Counted from the first letter of the stretch, positions 50,875 through 59,602 are shown. The stretch is DNA of 64,000 bases from Rhodospirillales bacterium URHD0017 (GCA_900110395.1 FODP01000026.1:24024-88023); one strand, 5' to 3'. Numbers and translations are program-made. Notes: generated by a model from the sequence alone, not told the origin.

Positions 50875-51272
50875 GGTTCCTCGCGGCCCTCATCGGGCTG
50901 CTGATCGCCGTTCCGGCCTGGGCGGACTGTCCGCTCGACCTCGGGCGCGGCACCGGCATCGTGGTGTTCTCGAGCCACTATCTCATCGCCTTCCGGCCTG
51001 AGCCGATGCGCATCGAGGTCGGTGAGCCGTTCTCGCTACTGTTCAACGTCTGCACCAAGAACGACAAGCCGGCCGAATTGGTGGCGATCGACGCCCTGAT
51101 GCCCGAGCACAAGCACGGCATGAACTACCGGCCGACCATCGTGTCCCTGGGTGACGGACGTTATCGCGTCGACGGCATGGTCTTCCACATGCCCGGCCGC
51201 TGGGAACTCGCCATCGACGTCCGCGCCGGCGAGGAGAGCGAGCGGCTGAGCCACGAGCTCGTCGTGAAGTGA
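50871..51272 (+). CDS. YtkA-like periplasmic protein
   Basis: A 133-residue protein with a signal peptide (MRFLAALIGLLIAVPAWA) and one immunoglobulin-like YtkA/FixH-type domain. The DALMPEHKHGMNYRP segment (about 76-90) is rich in His and Met, a pattern of copper or haem-side interaction in this family. MPGRWELAIDV (about 108-118) carries the only Trp of the domain. Cys22 and Cys61 could pair. It overlaps both neighbours by 4 bp. The tight coupling to a di-haem enzyme suggests the two work on each other. Confidence 0.8.
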   Translation: MRFLAALIGLLIAVPAWADCPLDLGRGTGIVVFSSHYLIAFRPEPMRIEVGEPFSLLFNVCTKNDKPAELVAIDALMPEHKHGMNYRPTIVSLGDGRYRVDGMVFHMPGRWELAIDVRAGEESERLSHELVVK

Positions 51273-52432
51273 AGCGCTGGCTCTTTGGCACAGTGGCGGC
51301 GGCGCTTGCTGTGTCCGCCGTTGCACAAACACCGCTGCCATGGTCGGACGATGAGGTGAAAGCGATCGCCCGGCACGGGCCATGGCCACAGCCGTCGCCG
51401 CGCGATCCCTCCAATCGAGTTGTCGGAACTCCCAACGCCATCGTGCTGGGTGAGCATCTGTTCAACGAACCTCGGCTCTCGGCCGATGGCGCCATGAGCT
51501 GCGCCACGTGCCATGTCGCCGTCCGCAACTGGGGCGACGGGCGGGCCAGGGCGGTGGGGCGGGTGGAGCTCGACCGTCGCACCCCGTCGCTGTGGAACGT
51601 GGGCTATGCCCACTGGTTCGGCTGGGATGGCGCGGGCGATTCGCTGTGGTCACAGTCGATCCGGCCGATCCTCGATCCGCGCGAGATGGCGGGCGATGCT
51701 GCCCGTGTCGCCGGCCTGCTGCGCGAAGACAAGACGATAGCCTGCGGCTATGAGCGCGCGTTCGGCCACAGGCCTGGCGGCGACGATGAGAAGCTTCTGG
51801 TCGACGCGGCCAAGGCGCTGGCGGCGTTCCAGGGGACGCTGGTCAGTCCGCGCACGCCGTTCGATGAGTTCCGAGATGCTCTGGTGTCAGGTGATCGTGA
51901 GGCGGCGGCGCGCTATCCGCCGGCGGCCCAGCGCGGGCTGAAAATCTTCATCGAAGCGAACTGCTCAGCCTGCCATTTCGGGCCACGCTTCACCAACGGC
52001 GAGTTCGGCGATGTCGGCATCCCGTTCTTCACGCGGCCGGGCGAGGTCGATTCAGGCCGTCTGGACGGGCTGGCCAAGCTCGCCACCAGCACCTTCAACC
52101 TTTTGGGCAAGCACAACGACGATGCGTCGGGCGCCAGCGCCTTGCGCACCAGGCATGTGCAACGCCTGCACAGCAACTTCGGCGAGTTCCGCGTCCCCAG
52201 TCTGCGCCAGCTGGGCGCGGGGCCGTTCATGCACAACGGCCATTTCGCCACCCTCGACGACGTCGTGAAGCACTATTCCGAAGTGAACCCCGACCGCCTG
52301 CACAGCGACGCGCTTCCGCTGGTCCGCCCACTGGCGCTCACGGTTGAGCAGAGCGCCGACCTCATCGCCTTCCTGCGCACGCTGACAGCAGAGGCGCCCG
52401 CACGTCCGACGCCGCCGGCGCTCTGTCCTTGA
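51269..52432 (+). CDS. Di-haem cytochrome c peroxidase / MauG-MbnH-like protein
   Basis: A 387-residue exported protein with a short signal (AAALAVSAVAQ). It has two c-type haem motifs, C78-A-T-C-H and C232-S-A-C-H. The GEHLFNEPRLS and FRVPSLRQLGAGPFMHNGHFATLDDVVKHY segments are typical of bacterial cytochrome c peroxidases and of MauG/MbnH, which oxidise protein residues instead of peroxide. A GTG start overlaps the YtkA-like stop (GTGA). Its fixed pairing with a small secreted protein resembles MbnH with MbnP. Which of the two activities it has cannot be decided by eye. Confidence 0.87.
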   Translation: MKRWLFGTVAAALAVSAVAQTPLPWSDDEVKAIARHGPWPQPSPRDPSNRVVGTPNAIVLGEHLFNEPRLSADGAMSCATCHVAVRNWGDGRARAVGRVELDRRTPSLWNVGYAHWFGWDGAGDSLWSQSIRPILDPREMAGDAARVAGLLREDKTIACGYERAFGHRPGGDDEKLLVDAAKALAAFQGTLVSPRTPFDEFRDALVSGDREAAARYPPAAQRGLKIFIEANCSACHFGPRFTNGEFGDVGIPFFTRPGEVDSGRLDGLAKLATSTFNLLGKHNDDASGASALRTRHVQRLHSNFGEFRVPSLRQLGAGPFMHNGHFATLDDVVKHYSEVNPDRLHSDALPLVRPLALTVEQSADLIAFLRTLTAEAPARPTPPALCP

Positions 52433-52444
52433 TGCTCTTCACTT

Positions 52445-52467
52445 CCTCCCCCGTCATACGGGGGAGG
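52445..52467. terminator. Hairpin between convergent genes
   Basis: CCTCCCCCGT and ACGGGGGAGG pair perfectly (10 bp) around CAT, with an outer CTTCC/GGAAG pairing. It lies 13 bp beyond both the di-haem peroxidase and ruvX stops, so it can serve both strands. Confidence 0.7.
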
Positions 52468-52479
52468 GACTTGAGGAAG

Positions 52480-52953
52480 TCACTTCAATCGCGCCAGCGC
52501 GCTTTCCAGAATCCACGCCGCCGCGGCCGCATCGACGCGCTCGGCGCGTTTGGCGCGGCTCATGTCGTAATCGTCGATCATGCCGCGGGTGACGGCGGCG
52601 GTGCTGAGCCGCTCGTCCTGGAAGACCACCGGCAGGTTGGCGAGGGCAGGCGGGCCGTGATTGGCGATGTTGGTCGCGAACTGGCGCACCGACTGGCAGC
52701 GTGGGCCCTCGCTGCCGTCCATGTTGAGCGGCAGACCGATCGCCAGCGCCTTGATCTCATGTTTTCGGGTGAGCTCGGCGAGCGCGGCCAGATCGACCGC
52801 AAGCTTGCCGCGCTTCAACGTCGTGAGCGGCGTCGCCAGCATGCGGAGCGCATCCGACGTGGCCACACCGATGGTCTTGGTGCCGACATCGAGCGCCATC
52901 AGCCGGCCCACGGGCGCCAGCGTCTTCAATTCGGCAAGGTCGACGACGGCCAT
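52480..52953 (-). CDS. ruvX: Putative pre-16S rRNA nuclease / Holliday junction resolvase YqgF
   Basis: A 157-residue RNase H-like protein: MALDVGTKTIGVATSDAL (first catalytic Asp, about residue 21), AIGLPLNMDGSEGPRCQSVRQFA (Glu region), FQDERLST and the final Asp in RVDAAAAAWILE. YqgF matures the 5' end of 16S rRNA in E. coli. Its place divergent from gatC, and upstream of pyrB on the same strand, follows the alphaproteobacterial order, with accessory genes inserted. It starts 3 bp after the hydrolase gene's stop. Confidence 0.94.
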   Translation of the reverse strand: MAVVDLAELKTLAPVGRLMALDVGTKTIGVATSDALRMLATPLTTLKRGKLAVDLAALAELTRKHEIKALAIGLPLNMDGSEGPRCQSVRQFATNIANHGPPALANLPVVFQDERLSTAAVTRGMIDDYDMSRAKRAERVDAAAAAWILESALARLK

Positions 52954-52956
52954 CGC

Positions 52957-53724
52957 TCAGACCACCTTGCCGTCGAGCCAGGCCACCGTGTCCTCGGCGA
53001 TCCGCTCCCAGCCGGGCTGTCCCGGCACCCAGTGGGCTTGTCCGGGATATTCGACATAGTCGGCGACATGGCCGAAGCGCCTGGCCGAGCGGCGGACGAC
53101 GCCGGCCGGCGTGAGCTTGTCCTTCTCGGTCGCCACGAACAGCAACGGCACCGTCACCAGCCGCGGATCGACGGTCGTCGTCTTGCTGCCATCAAGCCAG
53201 GGTAGGGCGATCTCGAACAGGGCCCGCCCCGAATCATGCACGAAGGCAGAATGAAGCTCGGCGCCCTCGCGCGGATCGGTCGTGTTGAAGGTATGTGACA
53301 GCGCCTCGGCAAGCGTCGCGCGATGCGGCTTGCGCCACCAGCCCCAGGTCAACTGGATGCGCGCGAACGCCCACAAGTTCGATGGCCGGAGCGCGATTAC
53401 CTCGGCGTCCGGCGCCGGCGTCAGCAGCACGCCCGCCCGGGCGAGGCCACGCGCGCAGAGCATCAGGGCCAGCAGCCCGCCCATCGAATGGCCGATCACG
53501 ACCGGTTTCTCCGGCAGGCCCACGATGGTGTTTGTGAGATCGGCCACATAGTCGCCGAGGCTGGTGGTGCCAAGGTCCGCCGGCGGCGCGAGCGGCGGGG
53601 CGTCGTGATGGCGCAGAACGGGGGCGATAGTCTGCCAACCGCGGGCCTCGAGGAACGGCCGCCAGTTCCGCCAGACGTCGGGCGTGCCCCACATGCCGTG
53701 AATGAAGACTGCCACCTTGGCCAT
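52957..53724 (-). CDS. Alpha/beta hydrolase (lipase/esterase-like)
   Basis: A 255-residue hydrolase with the oxyanion start VAVFIHGMWGTPDVW, the nucleophile elbow VIGHSMGGLLALML (Ser about residue 93), an acid in the FVATEKDKLTP strand and the catalytic His in YPGQAHWVPGQPGW. No signal peptide is seen with the start at 53724; longer readings have none either. It precedes ruvX by 3 bp and shares its transcript. Substrate unknown. Confidence 0.87.
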   Translation of the reverse strand: MAKVAVFIHGMWGTPDVWRNWRPFLEARGWQTIAPVLRHHDAPPLAPPADLGTTSLGDYVADLTNTIVGLPEKPVVIGHSMGGLLALMLCARGLARAGVLLTPAPDAEVIALRPSNLWAFARIQLTWGWWRKPHRATLAEALSHTFNTTDPREGAELHSAFVHDSGRALFEIALPWLDGSKTTTVDPRLVTVPLLFVATEKDKLTPAGVVRRSARRFGHVADYVEYPGQAHWVPGQPGWERIAEDTVAWLDGKVV

Positions 53725-53801
53725 CGTCGAGGTTATAAGACGAGCGGGCTCTTCGGTCGACACAGGGTACAAGAACAAGAGTTGCAGGGTAGGCTCGTCA
53801 G

Positions 53802-56315
53802 GTGACCGATACTTTCTACGCTCTGCTTGCGATCTCCATGGTACTGGTGGTCGTGAGCCTGCTGGTGCCGGTGGCCGAGCGCTTCCGCCTGCCGCACACG
53901 GTGCTGCTGGCCATCGCCGGCATGGGCATGGGCTTCCTGGGCTCGTGGCTGATCAACAGCGGCGTCAAGCTCGGCGCCCTGGGCGACGCCTTCGTCGGCC
54001 TCGACAAGCTCGAGGTCGGCGCCGACATGTTCCTGCCGCTGTTCCTGCCGCCGCTGCTGTTCACCGCCGGCCTCAACATCGAGGTGCGACGGCTGATGGA
54101 CGAGGTCCACGCCGTGCTGCTGCTGGCCATCGTCGCGGTGGTGGTGTGCATCGCCTCGGTCGGCTTCGTCGTGCACTGGGCCACCGGCATGGACCTCGTC
54201 GTCTGCCTGCTGCTGGGCGCCGTGGTGTCGACCACCGATCCGGCCGCCGTGATCGGCATCTTCCGCGACGTCGGCGCGCCCAAGCGCCTGTCGATCCTGG
54301 CCGAGGGCGAATCGCTCCTGAACGATGCCGTCGCCATCGCCGCCTTCGGCCTGTTCATCGGCATCCTGGTGAGCCGGGTCGACCCCAGCGCGGCCATGCC
54401 CGGCTCTGCCGGTGGCGTCGTGATGGTCTTCCTGCGCGAGTTCGTGGGCGGCCTGGTGCTGGGCTTCCTGCTGGCGCGTGCCGCCATGTTCATGTTGCCG
54501 CGGTTGGGCGAATCGGACGCCGCCATCGCCTCGGTGACGGTTGCGCTCAGCTATTTGTCCTTCGTGGTCGCCGATCGCTACCTGCACGTCTCGGGCGTCG
54601 TCTCGACCGTGATGGCGGCGCTGACGGTCGCTGCCTACGGTCCCACGCATCTGCATCCGAACCAATGGTCGTCGCTGAAGCGGCTGTGGGAGCAGCTGGA
54701 ATTCTGGGCAAGCTGCCTCATCTTCGTGCTGGCCTCGATGCTGGCGGCCAACGTGCTGCTGCAGATCACCTGGCTCTATTTCCTGGCCGTCGCCGCCGTG
54801 GCGATCGGCGCCTTCACGGCGCGCGGGCTGGTCGTGTTCGGCATGCTGCCGGTGCTGGAAAAGGCCAATCTCGTCCAGCCGGTCGACAACCGATACAAGG
54901 CCATCCTGGTATGGGGCGGCTTGCGCGGCGCGGTGACGATCGTGCTGGCCATGGTGGCGGCCGGCAACGACAAGCTGCCCGAGGATACCCGCGAGTTCAT
55001 CGCACTGTCGGCGACGCTGTTCGTGCTGTTCACGCTGTTCGTCAACGCGACCACGCTCGGCCTGTTCATGCACGCGCTGGGCCTCGACAAGCTGTCGCGC
55101 CTGGAGCTTGCCCTGCGTGATCGCGTGCTGGCGCTGTCGAAGGTCAACGTCGATCGCCATCTGGCGCAGATCATCCGCCGCCGCAGCGCCCGCATCGAAG
55201 GCCTGGCCGCCGACCCGGCCTCGGCCGGCGAAGCCGAGGTCGAGGCGGTGCCGGCGGAGCTGGCGCTCGATCTCGACGAGCGCGTCAAGGTTGGCCTGGT
55301 GACGCTGTGCTCGCGCGAGAGGGAACTCTATCTGGAACAGTTCGAGCAGCAGATCCTGTCACGCCGCATGGTCGCCGTGTTGACGGCGAATGCCGACCGG
55401 CTGATCGACAGTGTGCGCGACAAGGGCGTGGCTGGCTACGAGGAGTGGCTGGCCGACATCTCGCGGCCCGATCTGGGCTTCCGCCTCGCGTTGTGGCTAC
55501 ACCGGCGTCTCGGCCTCGAGCGCATGCTGACGGAGCGCCTGGCTGACCGCTTCGAGACCCTGATGGTGACCCAGAGCGTGTTGACCGAGCTTGCCGCCTT
55601 CAACATCAGCTCGGTCGCCGACCTTTTGGGCAGCGACGCCGAGGTGGCGCTCGCCGCCGTGATCGAGAACCGCCAGGAAGCGGTCGACAGCGCCTTCAAG
55701 GCGCTGTCGCTGCAGTATCCCGGCTACGCCGAATCGATCGAGACGCGGCAGCTCGAACGCGCCGCCATCCGCTTCGAATCGATGGAGTACAATCGCCGCC
55801 TACGCGAGGGCATCATCAGCCGCGAGGTCTACAACGACCTGCGCGAGCAGCTCGCCGAGCGGCGCGGCGCCATCAGCAAGCGGCCGTCGCTCGATCTCGG
55901 CCTGGAACTGGCCAAGATGATCGAGCGCGTGCCGCTGTTCGCGTCGCTCGACCGACCGGCGGTGGTCGAGCTCAGCAAGCGACTGCGCGCCGTGGTGGCG
56001 CTGCCGGGCGAGAAGATCATCCGGGTCGGCGGTCCGCCCGATTCCATGTACTTCATCGCCGCCGGCGATGTGACGGTGAAGCTGCCGAACTTCCAGGTGA
56101 CGCTGAAGGAGGGCGACTTCGTCGGCGAGATGGGCCTGATCAGCGACAGCCCGCGCAGCGCCGACGTGGTGTCCGACGGCTACTGCCATCTGCTGGCCTT
56201 GTATCGAAAGGACTTCCGCGCCCTCCTCGACAAGCGCCCGACCGTCCGCAGCGAGATCGAGGCAATGGCGGCGCGCCGCATTGCCGAGAACGAAGGCAAG
56301 GCGGCGGCTTCTTAG
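53802..56315 (+). CDS. Na+/H+ exchanger (CPA1) with C-terminal cyclic-nucleotide-binding domain
   Basis: An 837-residue inner-membrane antiporter. Residues 1-415 hold 12 or more helices of the NHE type, with FLPPLLFTAGLNIE, VSTTDPAAVIGIF (ion-binding Asp region), EGESLLNDAVAIAAF and WGGLRGAVTIVLAMV. A long charged helical region follows (about 430-700). A cNMP-binding domain ends it (VPLFASLDRPAVVELSKRLR, about 708 on, and the phosphate-cassette-like FVGEMGLISDSPRSADVV). It starts at a GTG. The layout recalls plant SOS1 and animal sperm NHE, minus the voltage sensor. Activity may be gated by a cyclic nucleotide; the canonical Arg of the cassette is present in SPRSA. A 68-bp palindrome follows the stop. 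Confidence 0.92.
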   Translation: MTDTFYALLAISMVLVVVSLLVPVAERFRLPHTVLLAIAGMGMGFLGSWLINSGVKLGALGDAFVGLDKLEVGADMFLPLFLPPLLFTAGLNIEVRRLMDEVHAVLLLAIVAVVVCIASVGFVVHWATGMDLVVCLLLGAVVSTTDPAAVIGIFRDVGAPKRLSILAEGESLLNDAVAIAAFGLFIGILVSRVDPSAAMPGSAGGVVMVFLREFVGGLVLGFLLARAAMFMLPRLGESDAAIASVTVALSYLSFVVADRYLHVSGVVSTVMAALTVAAYGPTHLHPNQWSSLKRLWEQLEFWASCLIFVLASMLAANVLLQITWLYFLAVAAVAIGAFTARGLVVFGMLPVLEKANLVQPVDNRYKAILVWGGLRGAVTIVLAMVAAGNDKLPEDTREFIALSATLFVLFTLFVNATTLGLFMHALGLDKLSRLELALRDRVLALSKVNVDRHLAQIIRRRSARIEGLAADPASAGEAEVEAVPAELALDLDERVKVGLVTLCSRERELYLEQFEQQILSRRMVAVLTANADRLIDSVRDKGVAGYEEWLADISRPDLGFRLALWLHRRLGLERMLTERLADRFETLMVTQSVLTELAAFNISSVADLLGSDAEVALAAVIENRQEAVDSAFKALSLQYPGYAESIETRQLERAAIRFESMEYNRRLREGIISREVYNDLREQLAERRGAISKRPSLDLGLELAKMIERVPLFASLDRPAVVELSKRLRAVVALPGEKIIRVGGPPDSMYFIAAGDVTVKLPNFQVTLKEGDFVGEMGLISDSPRSADVVSDGYCHLLALYRKDFRALLDKRPTVRSEIEAMAARRIAENEGKAAAS

Positions 56316-56383
56316 TCTTCCGGACCGCGCGCATCCTGCGCGCTCATGATCATGAGCGCGCAGGATGCGCGCGGTCCGGAAGA
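56316..56383. repeat. Perfect 68-bp palindrome
   Basis: Every base pairs from TCTTCCGGACCGCGCG at the left end to its complement at the right, with the axis between 56349 and 56350 (TCATGA core) and no loop. It fills exactly the gap between the exchanger stop and the convergent AlkD-like stop. It shares its outer 16 bases with the hairpin at 15029 and its core with the element at 5682. Confidence 0.95.
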
Positions 56384-56384
56384 G

Positions 56385-57071
56385 TCACAGATATTTCGAC
56401 GCCTCGCGGCGCGCCACGCCCTTCAGTGTGGCGCCGTGCTCGGCGAGGAAGCGGCGGACGCGGGGCGCGTCGCGCTTGGAGAGCTCGCGCAGCCACCAGC
56501 CAATCGCTTTCTGGATGAACCACTCCCGATCGCCGGCAAGGCTCGCGGCCCAGCCCAGCATCTGCTCCGGATCGCCGTCACGCGTCCAGGGCAGGGTGAA
56601 GACGAGCGCGGCCCGTCGCGTCCACAGATGCGGGCTCTGCACCCAACCTTCGACGACGTCGAGACGGCGCAGATCGTGCAGCAGGCAGCGCGAGGCGACA
56701 GGGGCGAGATTGTCGGCCACGGCCCAGCCGTCGAGATCGGCCAGGCGCGCCGTCACGAAGCGCCATAGCGGTTCGGTCGGCGGCACGCTTTGTGCCGTGA
56801 GCAGCCGGCCGGCGACGATCTTCAGGTCCCAGACCGGTTCGCGCCACAGGCGGCGGGCGAGCGCCAGGCGATCGGCGGCCGGCACGTCGTTCAGGATTTC
56901 ACGGATCGCCACGTCCATCTGCGGCAGGGCGACGCCCCAGTGCTGCCAGGCCGACTTCTGGTAGCTTCTCTCCTTCTCCGCCCGCGCCGGGCTGCCCATG
57001 GCCCGCAGGCGGCGGGTCAGGCTGGTGTAGAGGCGGTCGGGGCCGTCATGGGCCGTATCGTAGCAAGGCAT
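56385..57071 (-). CDS. DNA alkylation repair protein (AlkD-like HEAT-repeat)
   Basis: A 228-residue all-helical protein resembling AlkC/AlkD glycosylases, which remove alkylated purines. It shows WGVALPQMDVAIREIL (like the GVk.P.lr..a entry), WREPVWDLKIVAGRLL, LADLDGWAVADNLAP with the key Trp and Asp, LWTRRAALVFTLPW and KAIGWWLRELSKR near the end. These match the catalytic-surface residues of AlkD (Trp/Asp/Trp). Monocistronic; divergent from gatC across 67 bp. Confidence 0.88.
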   Translation of the reverse strand: MPCYDTAHDGPDRLYTSLTRRLRAMGSPARAEKERSYQKSAWQHWGVALPQMDVAIREILNDVPAADRLALARRLWREPVWDLKIVAGRLLTAQSVPPTEPLWRFVTARLADLDGWAVADNLAPVASRCLLHDLRRLDVVEGWVQSPHLWTRRAALVFTLPWTRDGDPEQMLGWAASLAGDREWFIQKAIGWWLRELSKRDAPRVRRFLAEHGATLKGVARREASKYL

Positions 57072-57138
57072 GGGTGCGGTTGCTCCTGCGCGGCAAACCG
57101 GCTACCAACCGCGCCATTCAAGCGTTCGGAGCTGAGAA

Positions 57139-57456
57139 ATGTCGCTCGACAAGGAGGCGGTGGCGCGCATTGCGCGGCTTGCCCGTCTGAAAGTGCCCGA
57201 TGAGGAACTGGCGCCGCTGGCCGTCGAGCTGTCGGGGATTCTTGCCTGGATCGAGCAACTGAACGAGGTCGACACCAGGAACGTCGAGCCGATGTCCTCG
57301 GTGTCCAACGTCACGCTGCCTCAGCGCGAGGACAAGGTGACCGACGGCGGCATCGCCGAGAAGATTCTGGCCAACGCGCCGGGCGGAGCGGTGTACATCG
57401 AGCAGACCGACAAGAACGCCGGCGGCTTCTTCACCGTCCCCAAGGTGGTGGAGTAG
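57139..57456 (+). CDS. gatC: Asp-tRNA(Asn)/Glu-tRNA(Gln) amidotransferase subunit C
   Basis: A 105-residue small subunit of the GatCAB amidotransferase that converts mischarged Glu-tRNA(Gln) or Asp-tRNA(Asn). It starts MSLDKEAVARIARLARL and ends GGFFTVPKVVE, both typical. A GGAG ribosome site precedes the ATG. gatA follows 3 bp after its stop. Confidence 0.96.
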   Translation: MSLDKEAVARIARLARLKVPDEELAPLAVELSGILAWIEQLNEVDTRNVEPMSSVSNVTLPQREDKVTDGGIAEKILANAPGGAVYIEQTDKNAGGFFTVPKVVE

Positions 57457-57459
57457 GCA

Positions 57460-58932
57460 ATGGCTGCTCTCACCGACCTGACACTGGCCGCGCTCAAGGC
57501 GACGCTGGACAAGAAGGAAGCGAGCGCCGTCGAGGTGACCGAAGCCCATCTCAAGAAGCTCGACGAGCATCGCGCGCTCAACGCCTTCATCACCGAGACG
57601 CCCGATCGCGCGCGCGACATGGCCAAGGCCTCCGACGCGCGCCGCGCCAAGGGCCAGGCCGGCCTGCTCGAAGGCGTGCCGCTTGCGATCAAGGATCTGT
57701 TCTGCACCGAGGGCGTGCAGACCACGGCGGGCTCGCACATCCTCGAAGGCTTCGTGCCCCAGTATGAGAGCACGGTGACCGCCAACCTGTGGAACGCGGG
57801 CGCGGTCATGGTCGGCAAGACCAATCTCGACGAGTTCGCCATGGGCTCGTCGAACATGACCAGCCATTTCGGCGGCGTTGAGAACCCGTGGAAGCGCAAG
57901 GGCGACAACCGCAAGCTGGTGCCCGGCGGCTCGTCGGGCGGCTCGGCCGCGGCGGTCGCCGCCTACATGGTGCCGGGCAGCACCGGCACCGACACCGGCG
58001 GCTCGATCCGCCAGCCGGCGTCGTTCTGCGGCATCGTCGGCCTGAAGCCGACCTACGGCCGCTGCTCGCGCTGGGGCGTCGTCGCGTTCGCAAGCTCGCT
58101 CGACCAGCCGGGCCCGCTGACGCGCACTGTCGAGGATAGCGCGTTCCTGCTGCAGGGCATGGCGGGGCACGACCCCAAGGACTCGACATCGGCGCCGCTC
58201 GCGGTGCCGGACTTCGCCGCCGCCGTCCGCAATCCGGACATCAAGGGCCTCAAGGTCGGCATTCCCAAGGAGTACCGCGTCGACGCGGTCTCGGCTGAGA
58301 TCGTGGCGCTGTGGGACAAGGGCGTCGAGATGATGAAGGCGGCGGGCGCGGTGCCCGTCGAGGTCTCGCTGCCGCATACCAAGTACGCGCTGCCGGCCTA
58401 CTATATCGTGGCGCCGGCCGAGTGCTCGTCCAACCTGGCGCGCTATGACGGCGTGCGCTTCGGGCTTCGGGTCCCCGGCAAGGACCTGATCGAGATGTAC
58501 CAGAACACACGCGGCGCGGGCTTCGGCAAGGAAGTGCGACGCCGCATCATGATCGGCACCTATGTGCTGTCGGCCGGCTACTACGACGCCTACTACAAGA
58601 AGGCCCAGCAGATCCGCGCCCTGATCGCCCGCGACTTCAAGCAGGCCTTCGAGAAGTGCGACGTGCTCCTGACTCCGACCGCGCCGACTGCAGCCTTTGC
58701 CGCCGGCGAGAAAATGGACGATCCGGTGACCATGTACCTCAACGACATGTTCACCATCCCGGCTTCGATGGCGGGACTGCCCGGCATCTCGGTGCCGGCC
58801 GGCGTCGACAAGGACGGTCTGCCGCTTGGCCTGCAGATCATCGGCCGCGCCTTCGACGAGGAGACGATGCTCAGGGCCGCGGCGGCGCTGGAGAAGGCGG
58901 CGGCGTTCAACCTGCGGCCGGCGGGTTACTAG
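57460..58932 (+). CDS. gatA: Asp-tRNA(Asn)/Glu-tRNA(Gln) amidotransferase subunit A
   Basis: A 490-residue amidase-signature subunit that frees ammonia from glutamine. The Ser-cisSer-Lys triad is complete: Lys78 in PLAIKDLF, Ser158 in GGSSGGSAAA and Ser182 in TDTGGSIRQPA (24-residue spacing as in characterised GatA). GLKPTYGRCSRWGVVAFASSLDQ and MGLPGISVP-like AGLPGISVPAG follow. gatB, often next, is not within this window; a LysE exporter gene follows instead. Confidence 0.97.
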   Translation: MAALTDLTLAALKATLDKKEASAVEVTEAHLKKLDEHRALNAFITETPDRARDMAKASDARRAKGQAGLLEGVPLAIKDLFCTEGVQTTAGSHILEGFVPQYESTVTANLWNAGAVMVGKTNLDEFAMGSSNMTSHFGGVENPWKRKGDNRKLVPGGSSGGSAAAVAAYMVPGSTGTDTGGSIRQPASFCGIVGLKPTYGRCSRWGVVAFASSLDQPGPLTRTVEDSAFLLQGMAGHDPKDSTSAPLAVPDFAAAVRNPDIKGLKVGIPKEYRVDAVSAEIVALWDKGVEMMKAAGAVPVEVSLPHTKYALPAYYIVAPAECSSNLARYDGVRFGLRVPGKDLIEMYQNTRGAGFGKEVRRRIMIGTYVLSAGYYDAYYKKAQQIRALIARDFKQAFEKCDVLLTPTAPTAAFAAGEKMDDPVTMYLNDMFTIPASMAGLPGISVPAGVDKDGLPLGLQIIGRAFDEETMLRAAAALEKAAAFNLRPAGY

Positions 58933-58933
58933 T

Positions 58934-58959
58934 AAAGGTCCCTCACTGCGCTCGGGATG
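58934..58959. repeat. Short dispersed intergenic repeat, second copy
   Basis: AAAGGTCCCTC then CTGCGCTCGGGATG, starting 2 bases after the gatA stop. It matches the copy at 7323 in all but a few bases. Confidence 0.7.
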
Positions 58960-58999
58960 CCTGCTTTCGCATTCGTCGAATTCCTGAAATGCTTCGCGA

Positions 59000-59602
59000 A
59001 TGTCGCTCGAACTCTACGCTGCCTACCTTGTCGCCTGCCTGATCGTCGTGCTGGTGCCCGGCCCGACTGTCACCTTGATCCTCGCCAACAGCATCCGCCA
59101 CGGCACGCGCGCCGGGCTGCTCAACGTGCTGGGCACGCAGGTCGGCCTCGCCCTGATGATCGGCGTGGTAGGCCTTGGCCTCACCTCGCTGATGGAGGCG
59201 GCCGGCCACTGGTTCGACTGGCTGCGGCTCGCCGGTGCGGCCTACCTGATCTGGCTCGGCTGGAAGATGATCCGCTCCAGAGGCGAGGGCGAGGCGTCGG
59301 CGCCGCCACGGGGCGGCTTCCTCACGCAAGGTGCGCTGGTCGCGCTCAGCAATCCCAAGACGCTCATCTTCTTCGGTGCGTTCTTCCCGCAGTTCATCGA
59401 TCCTGCGCGCGATCACGGCCTGCAGATCCTGATCATGGGACTGACGGCGATGCTGGTCGCGGCCGTCTCCGACAGCTTTTATGCGTTCGCGGCGGGTCGC
59501 GCCGGCCGCGCGCTTTCCGCCAAGCGAGTGCGACTGCTATCGCGCGTCAGCGGCGGTTTCCTCATAGGTGGTGGTCTCTGGCTGGCATTCTCCCGGCGCT
59601 GA
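59000..59602 (+). CDS. LysE-family amino-acid exporter
   Basis: A 200-residue inner-membrane protein with six predicted helices and the LysE/RhtB pattern: LIVVLVPGPTVTLILANSIRHGTRAGLLNVLGTQVG (in pieces, about 14-50), GAAYLIWLGWKMIR, then FLTQGALVALSNPKTLIFFGAFFPQFI (about 109-135). It exports amino acids or homoserine-like metabolites. The ATG has no clear ribosome site. The substrate cannot be assigned, though the next gene handles N-acyl-D-amino acids. Confidence 0.9.
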   Translation: MSLELYAAYLVACLIVVLVPGPTVTLILANSIRHGTRAGLLNVLGTQVGLALMIGVVGLGLTSLMEAAGHWFDWLRLAGAAYLIWLGWKMIRSRGEGEASAPPRGGFLTQGALVALSNPKTLIFFGAFFPQFIDPARDHGLQILIMGLTAMLVAAVSDSFYAFAAGRAGRALSAKRVRLLSRVSGGFLIGGGLWLAFSRR

